This document shows, one piece after another, positions 1-8,572 of a DNA stretch of 19,597 nt. The position numbers were made by a program, and so were the translations under genes. The notes beneath the pieces are model-generated. The model was not told where the DNA came from. It ran no database searches and saw nothing but the letters and a program-made list of their open reading frames with translations. Origin of the DNA: an uncultured Roseburia sp. (GTDB lineage Bacteria; Bacillota; Clostridia; Lachnospirales; Lachnospiraceae); assembly GCA_947652855.1 (NCBI GenBank), contig CANTEO010000050.1, forward strand, positions 1-19,597, given 5' to 3'. Each line of letters begins with the position of its first letter. The stretch's first letter is position 1.

Positions 1-944
1 CAACGGCAATTGGCGATTACTCCCATGCGGAAGGATATGGAACCGAAGCAGGTGGTGCTTGTTCTCATGCGGAAGGATATAGAACAACGGCAATTGGCGA
101 TTACTCCCATGCGGAAGGATATGGAACCGAAGCAGGTGGCGATCGTTCCCATGCCGAAGGATATGGAACCGAAGCAAACAACTTTGCTTCTCATTCAAGC
201 GGGAAACACAGTAAGTTAATGATAACAGGCGCAAATTATAATACACAAGTTGGGGATGTGTTTGTCATAGGCAACGGCACAGGATATTCCAATCTCTCCA
301 ACGCCCTCCGCGTCACCTACCAGGGCGACATCCTTGGAACCAAAGCCTTCCAATCCTCCGGCGCGGACTACGCCGAGTTCATAAAGCCCTGGGCGGACGG
401 CAACCCCGATAATGAAGACCGCGTGGGCTATTTCGTCACAGTTAGGGGCGGCCTCCTGCATATCGCAGATGAAGGCGACTATATCGCCGGAATTGTCTCC
501 GGCAACCCCTCCATCGTCGGGAATGCGGACGAGGACTATTACTGGCGGTATGAGAGGGACGCGTTCAACCGAATTGTCTTAGAAGACGTGCCAGAGCAAA
601 TCCACGCGAAAGATCAGGAAGGCAATCCGCTCTACGACCCGGAAACCCACAAGCCAGTCATGGCCCCAACGGGAAATATCATCAAAAACGCCCGCATGAA
701 GCTTGCGGAGGGCTACGACCCATCCTTGCAGAACGCCTATATAGAGCGAAAAGACAGGAAAGAATGGGACTACGTCGGGATGCTTGGCGTGCTGCCCGTC
801 CGCGACGACGGCACGTGCGTGCCAGGCCAATTTTGTAAATGCGGCCAAGGCGGCATCGCGACACCCGCGGCAAGCCGGGGCTTCGACACCTATCTGGTGA
901 TTGAGCGAATCTCTGACACTATCGTAAGCGTCATCCTAAAATAA
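1..944 (+). CDS. Phage appendage/tail fibre, C-terminal part: beta-roll repeats plus peptidase G2 self-cleaving domain (5' end outside window)
   Basis: The reading frame is open from base 3 and continues without a stop to 944, so the gene begins upstream; the ATG at 219 is internal. The visible protein starts with four 14-residue repeats of the type SHAEGYGTEAGGDY (bases 21-188), which resemble the YadA-like left-handed beta-roll found in trimeric adhesins and phage fibres. After them comes a domain with SSGADYAEF (bases 354-380), NEDRVGYFVT, GDYIAGIVSGNPS and a C-terminal VIERISDTIV segment. This pattern matches the peptidase G2 family, the autocatalytic intramolecular chaperone of phi29-type neck appendages, which trims itself off after the trimer has folded. 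Role inferred: a trimeric receptor-binding fibre. The next gene follows after 18 bases with an AAGGAG site. The fold assignment comes from motif memory, not a search. Confidence 0.8.
   Translation, partial: TAIGDYSHAEGYGTEAGGACSHAEGYRTTAIGDYSHAEGYGTEAGGDRSHAEGYGTEANNFASHSSGKHSKLMITGANYNTQVGDVFVIGNGTGYSNLSNALRVTYQGDILGTKAFQSSGADYAEFIKPWADGNPDNEDRVGYFVTVRGGLLHIADEGDYIAGIVSGNPSIVGNADEDYYWRYERDAFNRIVLEDVPEQIHAKDQEGNPLYDPETHKPVMAPTGNIIKNARMKLAEGYDPSLQNAYIERKDRKEWDYVGMLGVLPVRDDGTCVPGQFCKCGQGGIATPAASRGFDTYLVIERISDTIVSVILK
21..188 (+). repeat. Four tandem 42-bp repeats coding the beta-roll
   Basis: Four consecutive 42-bp units start at 21, 63, 105 and 147, each beginning with the codons for Ser-His and encoding 14 residues. 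A degenerate fifth unit starts at 189. Units 1 and 3 are nearly identical, and bases 1-55 are repeated without a mismatch at 85-139, so there is an 84-bp higher-order period. The array probably continues left of the window. Confidence 0.9.
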
Positions 945-962
945 TTCAAGGAGAACAGATCT

Positions 963-3900
963 ATGGACAACGTCATAAAGCAAATCGACATCGACCTCTA
1001 CTCTCCCGCCTCCTACGAGGTCATCTATGCACAGCAGGGGGACAACAACTCGCGCGTCATTGAGCTCTCCCTCTATGACAAGGGCGAGGCATACTGCATC
1101 CCAGAATCCGTCCTGGTTCAAATGGAGGGCCACAGGGGAGACGGCTCTCCCTTCTTCAGAGACGACAACTGCGCCGCCTCAGGCAGCATGATCCGCGCCA
1201 CCCTAGACAGCGACATCCTGTACGCCCATGGGACGGTCGAAGCCAAAATTGTCCTAAGGCAGCCCGCAAAAAAAGAAAGCGGTAAAATTTACAGCGAAGA
1301 ACGCGACACCATCCTATCCACCATCCCGTTTCGCATCCATGTGCAGAAGAACCCCTGCGACAAGAAGAAGCTAGAAGGGGAGAAGCGTTCGCTCATCGAC
1401 TTCCTCATCCAAAAATTCCGGGAAGTGAAAGAGGCGCTGTCCAAGCATATGGACGACAAGGGAAACCCACATGAGGTCACAAAAGCGCAAGTCGGCCTTG
1501 GAAACGCGGACAACACCGCCGACAAAGACAAATACGTCGCAAGCGCGGATCAATTAACGACAGTCAGGGCAATCGACGGCATCGGCTTCAACGGCACAGA
1601 GCCAATCGTCCACTACTGCATCTGCCCCACTGGCGGAAACACCGCCGCAAAAACTGCAAATCTGCCCCACTTTCAGCTTACTGAGGGAGCCAGGGCAGCC
1701 GTCCTGTTTCAATACAGCAACACTGCGGCAAATCCCACTCTTAACATAAGCGGCACAGGAGCGAGGCCCATTCATTACAACGGCACGGCAGTCAGCCTCG
1801 CAAACGCCACCATCCTAAGAGGCTGCTGCGAGCTCATCTACGACGGCTTGGGCCATTGGCTTCTTACAGGCAGGCACACATTGGTAAAGGGAGCCTCCGA
1901 GACAGCCTACAGAGACGGCCTTGTGAGCCTCACCCCCGACGACATCGGCGCGTCCCCAAGCAGCCACACGCACAATTACGCTGGCAGCGCATCCCCGGGC
2001 GGCTCTGCCATCTCCGCCGACAAGCTGGGCACAGACGCCGGATCCACAAAGCGGCCCGTCTATTTTAAGAACGGCGTACCCATCGCCTGCGAAGACATCT
2101 CTAACTACAAAGAAGTCACGCAAGCAGAATACGTCAGGCTCACCGACTCTGAAAAAGAAGACGTCGTCTTCTACATCACCGATTCAGACAACTCCATCCC
2201 AACCGCAACCGATACGGAAAAAGGGCTTGTGATTGTAGACAAGGCGCTTTCCCTAACTTCAGAAAATCCCGTGCAGAACAAAGCAATCAAAGCAGAGCTT
2301 GACAGAAAAGTTGACAAAGCATCCGGGAAAGGGCTGTCCACGAACGATTATACCACAGCAGAAAAGACGAAACTGGAAGGAATCGAGGCAGGCGCAAATC
2401 ACTATTCCCTTCCTCCCGCGTCCGCATCCACGCGTGGCGGCGTGAAAATCGGCTACACAAAAAACAGCCAGAACTACCCTGTTCAGCTAAGTGAGGAAAA
2501 GATGTTCGTCAACGTCCCATGGACAGACACCAATACAACATACCCGCTTTATTTTAAGACAATTGACAAGGACTTTCAGACAAAATTCCGCACGCAAACG
2601 AAAGGATCCCCAGGGACTTCTGACTATATCTCCGCAGTCAGGAGCAACACAGATGACAACACATACTTACCGAGATACGGCGCAGGACTTGCCTGGGGCA
2701 GGGACGACACGCACGGCTACCTGAATGTAAGCTATTCCAACCCATATGCCTACATCGGCGGCGGAAATGCAGACCGGCTGAACTGGGTGAAGCAGCTCGC
2801 GTTTATGGACTCCAACGTGGCGAGCGCCACCAGGGCAGGGACTGTGTTCCGAAACAATGACGTAGATCTGTCAGCGGCGTCATTTGACCAAAACAAATGG
2901 TACCCTGTGACAGGAACCGCATTGCCGAGAAACGGGCTGCATTCCATAAGGGTATATAACTATTTGGACGGAGGAGCCGTAAACTGGAGCACACATAGCG
3001 GAAAATCGTATAGCTGCGACATGGAGCTTCTTGTGCTGGCAAGCGGTTATGGGACAACGCACGCGCAGTCGCTCTGCCTAAACTATGAATGCTGCTGGAC
3101 CTTAAACAACGTCAATCCGGCAGGCTACTCTCAGATGGGCAACAGCTCCATTCCCGTCCTATGGCTGCGTGGAGGAGGCAGATACCACGTCACCACAGAT
3201 TGGGACTGCACATGGACGCCAAGGGCCGCAAGCTTTTCATCAACAAATCAATCCGTCGCCCCATCCACAAGCAACCCCGGCATTTCCATCAACAAAAGCT
3301 CCGTTTACGCAAACTTAAATGGAAATGCCACATCCGCGACCAAGGCGACGCAAGACGGAAATGGAAATGCCATCTCATCCACCTACGTTAAAAAATCCGG
3401 GGACACACTAAGCGGAGCCCTACAGGTAGCCGGAGAAAGCAAATTCCATCAAGGCGCATATACCGACCCTTGGCCAAGCCATTCGTGCGCAATCAAGGCG
3501 ACTGGGGATATCGGCGTTACTGGAACAGTAAAAACAAGCAAAATGCAAGTCTCCTCAAGGGGTGGGAATTGGATTGAAGGAATGGCTCTCTCAAATGCGT
3601 CCATTAGCATTTCTAATCAAAATTCAGCGACCGGATACCACCCCATTCTTGCGGGAAAAACCAAAAGCAACCATATATGGAACATTGGAACGATCATGGA
3701 TCGTGCCGGATTCTATGGATTTAAAAGCGGAAGGACGGAAAACAACAGAGACTGGGCGCTTGACATAGATGTCACAACCGGCGCAGTTTCCTCAACAGGC
3801 AGCATTACCGCCCCATCCTTTATTGGCAACGCCACCTCAGCGACAAATGCCGACACTGTAGACGGAAAACACGCCTCCTACTTCCTGCCTGCATCCGGCG

Positions 3901-4211
3901 GCACTGTCAGCGGAACGCTAAAAGTCACTGGAGACATGACAATGGAAGGCAATGTCAGGATTAAAAAAGCCTCCAGCAACTATGGCTCTATCATCAACAT
4001 AGGGGATGGGAACTACATTCAAATTTCTGAGGAAACCGACGACGTGCTTACTGTGAAGGCAAAGCAAATCAATATCAATTCCACAAACGCCAACTCAGTT
4101 TATATCAATGGAGAAAAAGCAGTTCGGTACAAAATCTTAACACAGGCGGAATACAATGCCTTGCCAAGCAGCAAAAACAGCAATGGCGTCGTCTACTATA
4201 TCACCAATTAA
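963..4211 (+). CDS. Large BppU-type phage tail fibre/baseplate protein
   Basis: The 1082-residue product begins with a BppU N-terminal-type domain (about residues 1-150; IDIDLYSPASYE, AQQGDNNSRVIE), which in Firmicutes phages attaches receptor-binding proteins to the baseplate. A linker with NPHEVTKAQVGLGNADNT (about 165-190) follows, then a small beta module (about 238-305; PTLNISGTGARPIHYNG), an HTHNYAGSASPGG segment, and a TQAEY segment at 386. Residues 630-770 (WYPVTGTALPRNG and following) look like a compact beta-rich receptor-binding domain. The rest is fibre shaft with NATSATNADTVDG-like motifs, ending in a second TQAEY...VVYYITN segment (1060 to the end). Start: ATG at 963 after AAGGAG. 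It is a paralogue of the gene at 6321 over the first ~520 residues, with an extra ~40-residue SENPVQNKAIKAEL-type insert. Receptor unknown. Confidence 0.85.
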   Translation: MDNVIKQIDIDLYSPASYEVIYAQQGDNNSRVIELSLYDKGEAYCIPESVLVQMEGHRGDGSPFFRDDNCAASGSMIRATLDSDILYAHGTVEAKIVLRQPAKKESGKIYSEERDTILSTIPFRIHVQKNPCDKKKLEGEKRSLIDFLIQKFREVKEALSKHMDDKGNPHEVTKAQVGLGNADNTADKDKYVASADQLTTVRAIDGIGFNGTEPIVHYCICPTGGNTAAKTANLPHFQLTEGARAAVLFQYSNTAANPTLNISGTGARPIHYNGTAVSLANATILRGCCELIYDGLGHWLLTGRHTLVKGASETAYRDGLVSLTPDDIGASPSSHTHNYAGSASPGGSAISADKLGTDAGSTKRPVYFKNGVPIACEDISNYKEVTQAEYVRLTDSEKEDVVFYITDSDNSIPTATDTEKGLVIVDKALSLTSENPVQNKAIKAELDRKVDKASGKGLSTNDYTTAEKTKLEGIEAGANHYSLPPASASTRGGVKIGYTKNSQNYPVQLSEEKMFVNVPWTDTNTTYPLYFKTIDKDFQTKFRTQTKGSPGTSDYISAVRSNTDDNTYLPRYGAGLAWGRDDTHGYLNVSYSNPYAYIGGGNADRLNWVKQLAFMDSNVASATRAGTVFRNNDVDLSAASFDQNKWYPVTGTALPRNGLHSIRVYNYLDGGAVNWSTHSGKSYSCDMELLVLASGYGTTHAQSLCLNYECCWTLNNVNPAGYSQMGNSSIPVLWLRGGGRYHVTTDWDCTWTPRAASFSSTNQSVAPSTSNPGISINKSSVYANLNGNATSATKATQDGNGNAISSTYVKKSGDTLSGALQVAGESKFHQGAYTDPWPSHSCAIKATGDIGVTGTVKTSKMQVSSRGGNWIEGMALSNASISISNQNSATGYHPILAGKTKSNHIWNIGTIMDRAGFYGFKSGRTENNRDWALDIDVTTGAVSSTGSITAPSFIGNATSATNADTVDGKHASYFLPASGGTVSGTLKVTGDMTMEGNVRIKKASSNYGSIINIGDGNYIQISEETDDVLTVKAKQININSTNANSVYINGEKAVRYKILTQAEYNALPSSKNSNGVVYYITN

Positions 4212-4236
4212 TACAAATCAAAGGAGGTAACTCATT

Positions 4237-5247
4237 ATGCCCAAAATAATGTTAAATGGAATAGACTACAGCTCACCAACGGCATCTGGATCGGCGGCGG
4301 ACGCCTATAACCAGGCAAATGCCGCGTATAGCAAAGCAAATACAGCCATGAATTCAGCCGTCAGCATTAATTCAAGATTGAATTCTGCTCAGCTCGCATT
4401 AGGAGGAGCAGCAACTGCCTCTGGAGATAATTCCGCCGCACTGGGGCCTTCTTCAACCGCCTCTAAAGATTATTCTGTAGCGGTAGGGAAATATTCCAGC
4501 GCTTCTGGCATTAAAGCCATAGCATCTGGCGCATATTCAACTGCAATTGGAGCTGAAGCCGCAGCGTTTGGATGCAGCGCAAATGCATCCATGAACCAAG
4601 CCACAGCGATTGGGCGTATGGCAAATGCCAATGCGGTCTATTCCACAGCAATCGGAACAAATGCTTCTTGCAGAGGCAACTATTCCACATCCTTGGGCTT
4701 TGCCGCTTCAACTTCAAACAGCAACAGCATCCAGCTTGGCGATCCTTACAATTTAAGCAGCATAACCTCAAAAGTAACCATTATCACCAACTCAGATGAG
4801 CGAGACAAAACTGACATTGAAGATATAATTTCAAAATCGGTAGAGTTCCTTAAAAAAGTCCGCGTCATCCGCTACGTTTTTAATGGCCGTGGAATGTACA
4901 TTGACGAGGAAAATTTATCCGAAGAAGACAAAGAAAAGAAATGCAAATTTGGCCTGTGCGCCTATGACAAAGCATCCCACGCAGCCGGGACAAAAAAGGG
5001 AGAACGGAAACGAATTGGCGTATCGGCTCAGGGAGTGCAACGGGCGCTGGAAGAAACCTTTGGAACTGCATCCTATGCAAACCTTGTAAATGACAACCTT
5101 TTTGACTTCACCCCCTCTGAAATCCCAAATGACGTGGAAAGCCAGCTTGCCGTGAACTATGAGGGCTTCATCCCTTTTCTGATTAAAGCGGTGCAGGAGC
5201 TGGATGGAAGAATTTGCGCATTAGAAAACGAAAGGAAACCATCATGA
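4237..5247 (+). CDS. Beta-roll fibre with C-terminal peptidase S74 chaperone domain
   Basis: The 336-residue product has a short N-terminal segment (MPKIMLNGIDYSSP) and an Ala/Asn-rich helical stretch at about 18-52 that could trimerise. Residues 54-168 are YadA-head-like repeats of roughly 14 residues (ATASGDNSAALG, NAVYSTAIGTNAS). The C-terminal domain, about 181-336, begins with NSDERDKTDI and contains RIGVSAQGVQRALEE and LAVNYEGFIPFLIKAVQEL. That is the peptidase S74 intramolecular chaperone of endosialidase-type tailspikes, which folds the trimer and then cuts itself off. Ser186 and Lys191 occupy the positions of the family's Ser-Lys dyad, with cleavage expected between Ser186 and Asp187. 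The start is well supported by AAAGGAGGT upstream. The stop overlaps the next start as ATGA, implying translational coupling with the glycosyltransferase. Confidence 0.87.
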   Translation: MPKIMLNGIDYSSPTASGSAADAYNQANAAYSKANTAMNSAVSINSRLNSAQLALGGAATASGDNSAALGPSSTASKDYSVAVGKYSSASGIKAIASGAYSTAIGAEAAAFGCSANASMNQATAIGRMANANAVYSTAIGTNASCRGNYSTSLGFAASTSNSNSIQLGDPYNLSSITSKVTIITNSDERDKTDIEDIISKSVEFLKKVRVIRYVFNGRGMYIDEENLSEEDKEKKCKFGLCAYDKASHAAGTKKGERKRIGVSAQGVQRALEETFGTASYANLVNDNLFDFTPSEIPNDVESQLAVNYEGFIPFLIKAVQELDGRICALENERKPS

Positions 5248-6227
5248 AAAAATTCGTAAGCATCGTCATCCCAAGATACAAAGAAACAGAGAAAGACATT
5301 TTTCCCCTCCTGTCCAGCATCAACGGCCAGGTGGGAGTTGACCTTTCTGACATTGAGGCAATCATTGCGAATGACGGAAAGAATGAGACGAACCCTCTGG
5401 ACGGGACATTCCTCTCCCTGTTTGATTTTGACATAAGGCAGGTCACATGCGAAGTAAACCGGGGCTGTGGCCCCGCCAGGCAGGCGGGCATCGACATAGC
5501 GCGCGGAGAATATGTCATATGCTGCGACGCGGACGATACCCTGCACAGCGTAGGGGTCTTGGGAGCCATGATGCAGGAGGCGGAAAAGAACGCCCCTGAT
5601 ATGCTTATTACGTCCTGGTTGGAAGAGGTCATCGACGCAAAGGGAGCCTACCAGTACATTACTCACGAAAACGACAACACATGGATGCACGGAAAATTGT
5701 ACCGCAGGCAATTCCTGATCCAAAATAATATTCGGTTCCCAGACTGCCTGCGGGTGCAGGAGGACAGTTACTTCAATAATCTGGCGTCCGCATTCGCAGA
5801 AAGGCGCCAGCATCTCCCTGTCACATCCTACGTCTGGAAATACAGCCCAGACAGCACGACCAGGAAAAACAATGGAATCTATGCCTATCAGAGCATACCC
5901 GAATTTATACGCTCCTGCTCCATGGCATACGCAGAAATAGAAAGGCGCGCGCCACAACAGTTAGAATATAAAATCTTACAATTTATCCTATACAATTATT
6001 TCAGCTTCCATCATCCAGAATGGCAAAATCCCAAACGCTCCGCATATCTTAAAGCCGCGGAAGATGCATTTGTAACGAATGTAACCCCATATTTGCATTA
6101 CTGGAACGATGCGCCCAAACAAACAATCGCAGATATTTATAGTCAAGAGAGGAACCGAAGCTTCACTGGATACATGGAAGAAGAAACTGTATCGGAATGG
6201 CTAAAGAGGCTTGGACTGAAAGGATAA
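5244..6227 (+). CDS. GT2-family glycosyltransferase in the fibre operon
   Basis: The 327-residue product is a GT-A fold family 2 glycosyltransferase. The nucleotide-sugar binding half opens with FVSIVIPRYKETEKDI (4-19), then NRGCGPARQAGIDIARG (72-88) and the metal/sugar-nucleotide DxD motif CCDADDT (93-99). Later conserved blocks are WMHGKLYRRQFL (147-158) and the acceptor-side QEDSYFN (172-178). No membrane segment or signal peptide is seen, so it should act in the cytoplasm. I take the ATG at 5244, which overlaps the previous stop (ATGA) and has AAAGGA upstream, over an in-frame ATG at 5214 that would run 34 bases into the preceding gene. Coupling to a fibre gene suggests it adds sugar to fibre protein. 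Sugar and acceptor cannot be read from sequence; a role in host surface polysaccharide is the alternative. Confidence 0.88.
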   Translation: MKKFVSIVIPRYKETEKDIFPLLSSINGQVGVDLSDIEAIIANDGKNETNPLDGTFLSLFDFDIRQVTCEVNRGCGPARQAGIDIARGEYVICCDADDTLHSVGVLGAMMQEAEKNAPDMLITSWLEEVIDAKGAYQYITHENDNTWMHGKLYRRQFLIQNNIRFPDCLRVQEDSYFNNLASAFAERRQHLPVTSYVWKYSPDSTTRKNNGIYAYQSIPEFIRSCSMAYAEIERRAPQQLEYKILQFILYNYFSFHHPEWQNPKRSAYLKAAEDAFVTNVTPYLHYWNDAPKQTIADIYSQERNRSFTGYMEEETVSEWLKRLGLKG

Positions 6228-6320
6228 TTCCCTGCCACATCATCAAATGCAGGCTTAGGCAGACAAAAAATCTATTATGAATATTGAATAAAACATTTTA
6301 AAAAAGGAGGGCAAATCACC

Positions 6321-8561
6321 ATGGACAACGTCATGAAACGAATCAACATCGACCTCTACTCCCCCACTTCCTATGAACCTATTCAAGCGCAGCAGGGGGA
6401 CAACAACTCGCGCGTCATTGAGTTTATTTTATACGACAAAGGAGAGCCCTACGCCATTCCACAAAACACCCTGATCCGAATGGAAGGCCACAGGGGAGAC
6501 CAATCTTCCTTCATCAAAGAAAACTGCACCCTCTCAGACAATGTCATCCGCGCCACTTTGGACGACGACATTCTGTACGCCCACGGCATCGTCGAAGCCA
6601 AGATCATTCTGACTCAGCGTGCAGAAAAAGAAAGCAGCGAGAGCAACGGCAATAGCCACGACGTCATCCTCTCCACCATTCCGTTCCGCATCCATGTACA
6701 GAAAAATCCCTGTGACAAAACCAAGGTCGAGGCAGAGAAGCGGTCCCTCATCGACTACCTGATCCAAAAACTCAGAGAATTGAAAGACACTCTGACGACA
6801 CACATAAGCGACAAAACAAACCCTCATAACGTCACAAAAGCCCAAGTCGGCCTTGGAAACGCAGACAACACCGCCGACAAGGACAAATACGTCGCAAGCG
6901 CGAATCAATTGACGACGCCCCGGACAATCGACGGCGTCAGCTTCAACGGCACGAAATCCATCGCGCACTACTGCATATGCCCCTCCTTAGGAAACGCCGC
7001 CGCAAAAACCGCAAGCCTGCCCGGATTTCAATTAGTCAACGGAGCCAAAGCCGCCGTCCTGTTCCAATATGGCAACACGGCCGCAAGCCCAACGCTTACT
7101 GTCAATAACACCGGGGCAAAGCCGATCCATTACAACGGAGAAGCGATCAGCCTCGCAAACGCCCCCATCCTGAAAGGATGCTGTGAATTCGTCTACGACG
7201 GCTTGGGCCACTGGCTTCTTACAGGCAGGCACACATTCGTAAAAGGAGCCTCTGAGACAGCCTACAGAGACGGCCTTGTGAGCCTGACCCCAGCCGACAT
7301 CGGCGCGTCCCCAAGCGGCCATACGCACAGCTATGCAGGCAGCGCATCCCCAGGCGGCTCCGCCACCTCCGCCAACAAGCTGAACACAGACGCAGGATCT
7401 CAAAAGCAGCCCGTCTATTTTAAAAACGGCATCCCGATCGCCTGCGAAGACATCTCCAACTATCAAGAAGTCACGCAGGCAGAATACGAAAGGCTCACCG
7501 CCTCTGAAAAAGAGGATGTCGTCTTCTATATCACTGACGCAGACGAAACGCTGCCAAATGCAACGGCGCAAGCCTCTGGCCTCATGTCCGCAGAAGACAA
7601 AAAGAAGCTGGACGGCATCGCCACGGAAGCCAATCGCTATTCCCTGCCTGCGGCATCCCCAACCACGCGCGGCGGCGTGAAAACAGGATACGAGCAAAAC
7701 GGGAGCAACTACCCCGTCCAACTGGACAACGAAAGAATGTATGTCAACGTTCCCCAGGCAAATGCCAACGGCTCCTGGTTCGGCGTCTGTGGGAGCGCGC
7801 CGGAAGACATCGCCAAAAAAGTGGATTTGGATGGCTTTGTGCGTTTCAACGGCGTGAGGGCCGTCATCTATTTCTCCTGGGGAAACACGGCTGAAAACAT
7901 CACTTTGGAGATAAATGGGACTGGAGCCGCAGAGGTACACCTGAATGGGCAGCCATTGCCTGCGAACGTCATCCGTCAGGCAAGCGCAATAGAAGTGGTG
8001 TATCACTGGAACTATTGGCGGGTCGTGGGCTTCACGGCAAACGAAACCCTCCCTTCCATTTCCATGGCAGGCTCCCTGCAGACATTAGACAGCGGCGAGC
8101 CTATGTCCACTGCGTTTGGAAAAATCTCAAAGGCAATTTCTGATCTGTCACATCATCTTGAGCAATCTGCGGAAAAAAGCATATGCATATTCAATGGATG
8201 CCACATTGGGGGAACGCCATTTACCATTGACTCCCTAGACGTCTATCCTCTCATCAATATCGTTAACTCAGAAGTCAACGCGGCCCTTCTTGAAATTGAA
8301 ATACTGGGTTATTTTGCCGGCTCAGTCAATTCCGCCTATAGATGGGAGCCATTCAAATGCAGGGGCGTCCTGACAGACTATGCGTTCTGGTACTTGGACT
8401 ATTATCCGCTAAATAAATTCAATCTCTGCACGCTAACTGCGTCCACAGCCAGCCAGTCTGCGAACATTACAGTCGAATATTCCCACAAAGAACGCTCTGT
8501 CACCGTCACTCCACCTGGATCTTCCTACTTACGCATCTTAAAAATCAACATAATATACTAG
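6321..8561 (+). CDS. Second BppU-type phage tail fibre protein, paralogue with different tip
   Basis: The 746-residue product repeats the architecture of the fibre at 963: a BppU-like N-terminus (about 1-150), NPHNVTKAQVGLGNADNT, a small beta module (about 238-304), an HTHSYAGSASPGG segment, TQAEYERLTASEKED (385 onward) and TTRGGVKTGY. Similarity stops near residue 478. A second, diverged copy of the beta module follows (about 505-572; ITLEINGTGAAEVHLNG). Next is a short helical segment near 593-612, and then a unique beta-rich tip of about 130 residues with no recognised family, presumably the receptor-binding end. The start is supported by AAGGAGGG about 11 bases upstream of the ATG at 6321. 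A 93-base AT-rich gap separates it from the preceding gene; I see no terminator there, so it is probably in the same operon. Confidence 0.84.
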   Translation: MDNVMKRINIDLYSPTSYEPIQAQQGDNNSRVIEFILYDKGEPYAIPQNTLIRMEGHRGDQSSFIKENCTLSDNVIRATLDDDILYAHGIVEAKIILTQRAEKESSESNGNSHDVILSTIPFRIHVQKNPCDKTKVEAEKRSLIDYLIQKLRELKDTLTTHISDKTNPHNVTKAQVGLGNADNTADKDKYVASANQLTTPRTIDGVSFNGTKSIAHYCICPSLGNAAAKTASLPGFQLVNGAKAAVLFQYGNTAASPTLTVNNTGAKPIHYNGEAISLANAPILKGCCEFVYDGLGHWLLTGRHTFVKGASETAYRDGLVSLTPADIGASPSGHTHSYAGSASPGGSATSANKLNTDAGSQKQPVYFKNGIPIACEDISNYQEVTQAEYERLTASEKEDVVFYITDADETLPNATAQASGLMSAEDKKKLDGIATEANRYSLPAASPTTRGGVKTGYEQNGSNYPVQLDNERMYVNVPQANANGSWFGVCGSAPEDIAKKVDLDGFVRFNGVRAVIYFSWGNTAENITLEINGTGAAEVHLNGQPLPANVIRQASAIEVVYHWNYWRVVGFTANETLPSISMAGSLQTLDSGEPMSTAFGKISKAISDLSHHLEQSAEKSICIFNGCHIGGTPFTIDSLDVYPLINIVNSEVNAALLEIEILGYFAGSVNSAYRWEPFKCRGVLTDYAFWYLDYYPLNKFNLCTLTASTASQSANITVEYSHKERSVTVTPPGSSYLRILKINIIY

Positions 8562-8572
8562 GAGGGCATTTT

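Noticed and set aside
1..194. CRISPR-like or regulatory iteron array
   Set aside because: Units are contiguous 42-bp coding repeats in frame with no unique spacers.
10..219. ATG-started frame with MRKDMEPKQ-type repeats
   Set aside because: It is a shifted frame of the 42-bp repeats; the frame from base 3 is open through to 944 and gives the recognisable beta-roll and peptidase G2 domain.
219..944. ATG at 219 as the start of an independent gene
   Set aside because: The same frame is open upstream with meaningful beta-roll repeats and no ribosome binding site precedes 219.
5214..5243. Earlier in-frame ATG for the GT2 gene
   Set aside because: It would overlap the S74 fibre by 34 bases and add MRIRKRKETI with no fold value; the ATGA overlap at 5244 with AAAGGA upstream fits better.
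5157..5957. 266-residue minus-strand open frame over the GT2 gene
   Set aside because: It lies opposite a clear GT2 enzyme and its translation shows no family features; long antisense frames here follow from codon bias.
6228..6320. Terminator or promoter in the 93-base gap between GT2 and the second BppU fibre
   Set aside because: CTGCC/GGCAG arms exist but have a 20-base-class loop and no T-run, and no convincing -35/-10 pair was seen.
7032..8006. 324-residue minus-strand open frame within the second BppU fibre
   Set aside because: Antisense shadow of a well supported fibre gene, with low-complexity Gly/Val/Cys-rich translation.
963..8561. Diversity-generating retroelement acting on the two fibre tips
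   Set aside because: No reverse transcriptase or short template repeat is present, and differences between the paralogues are not confined to adenine positions.
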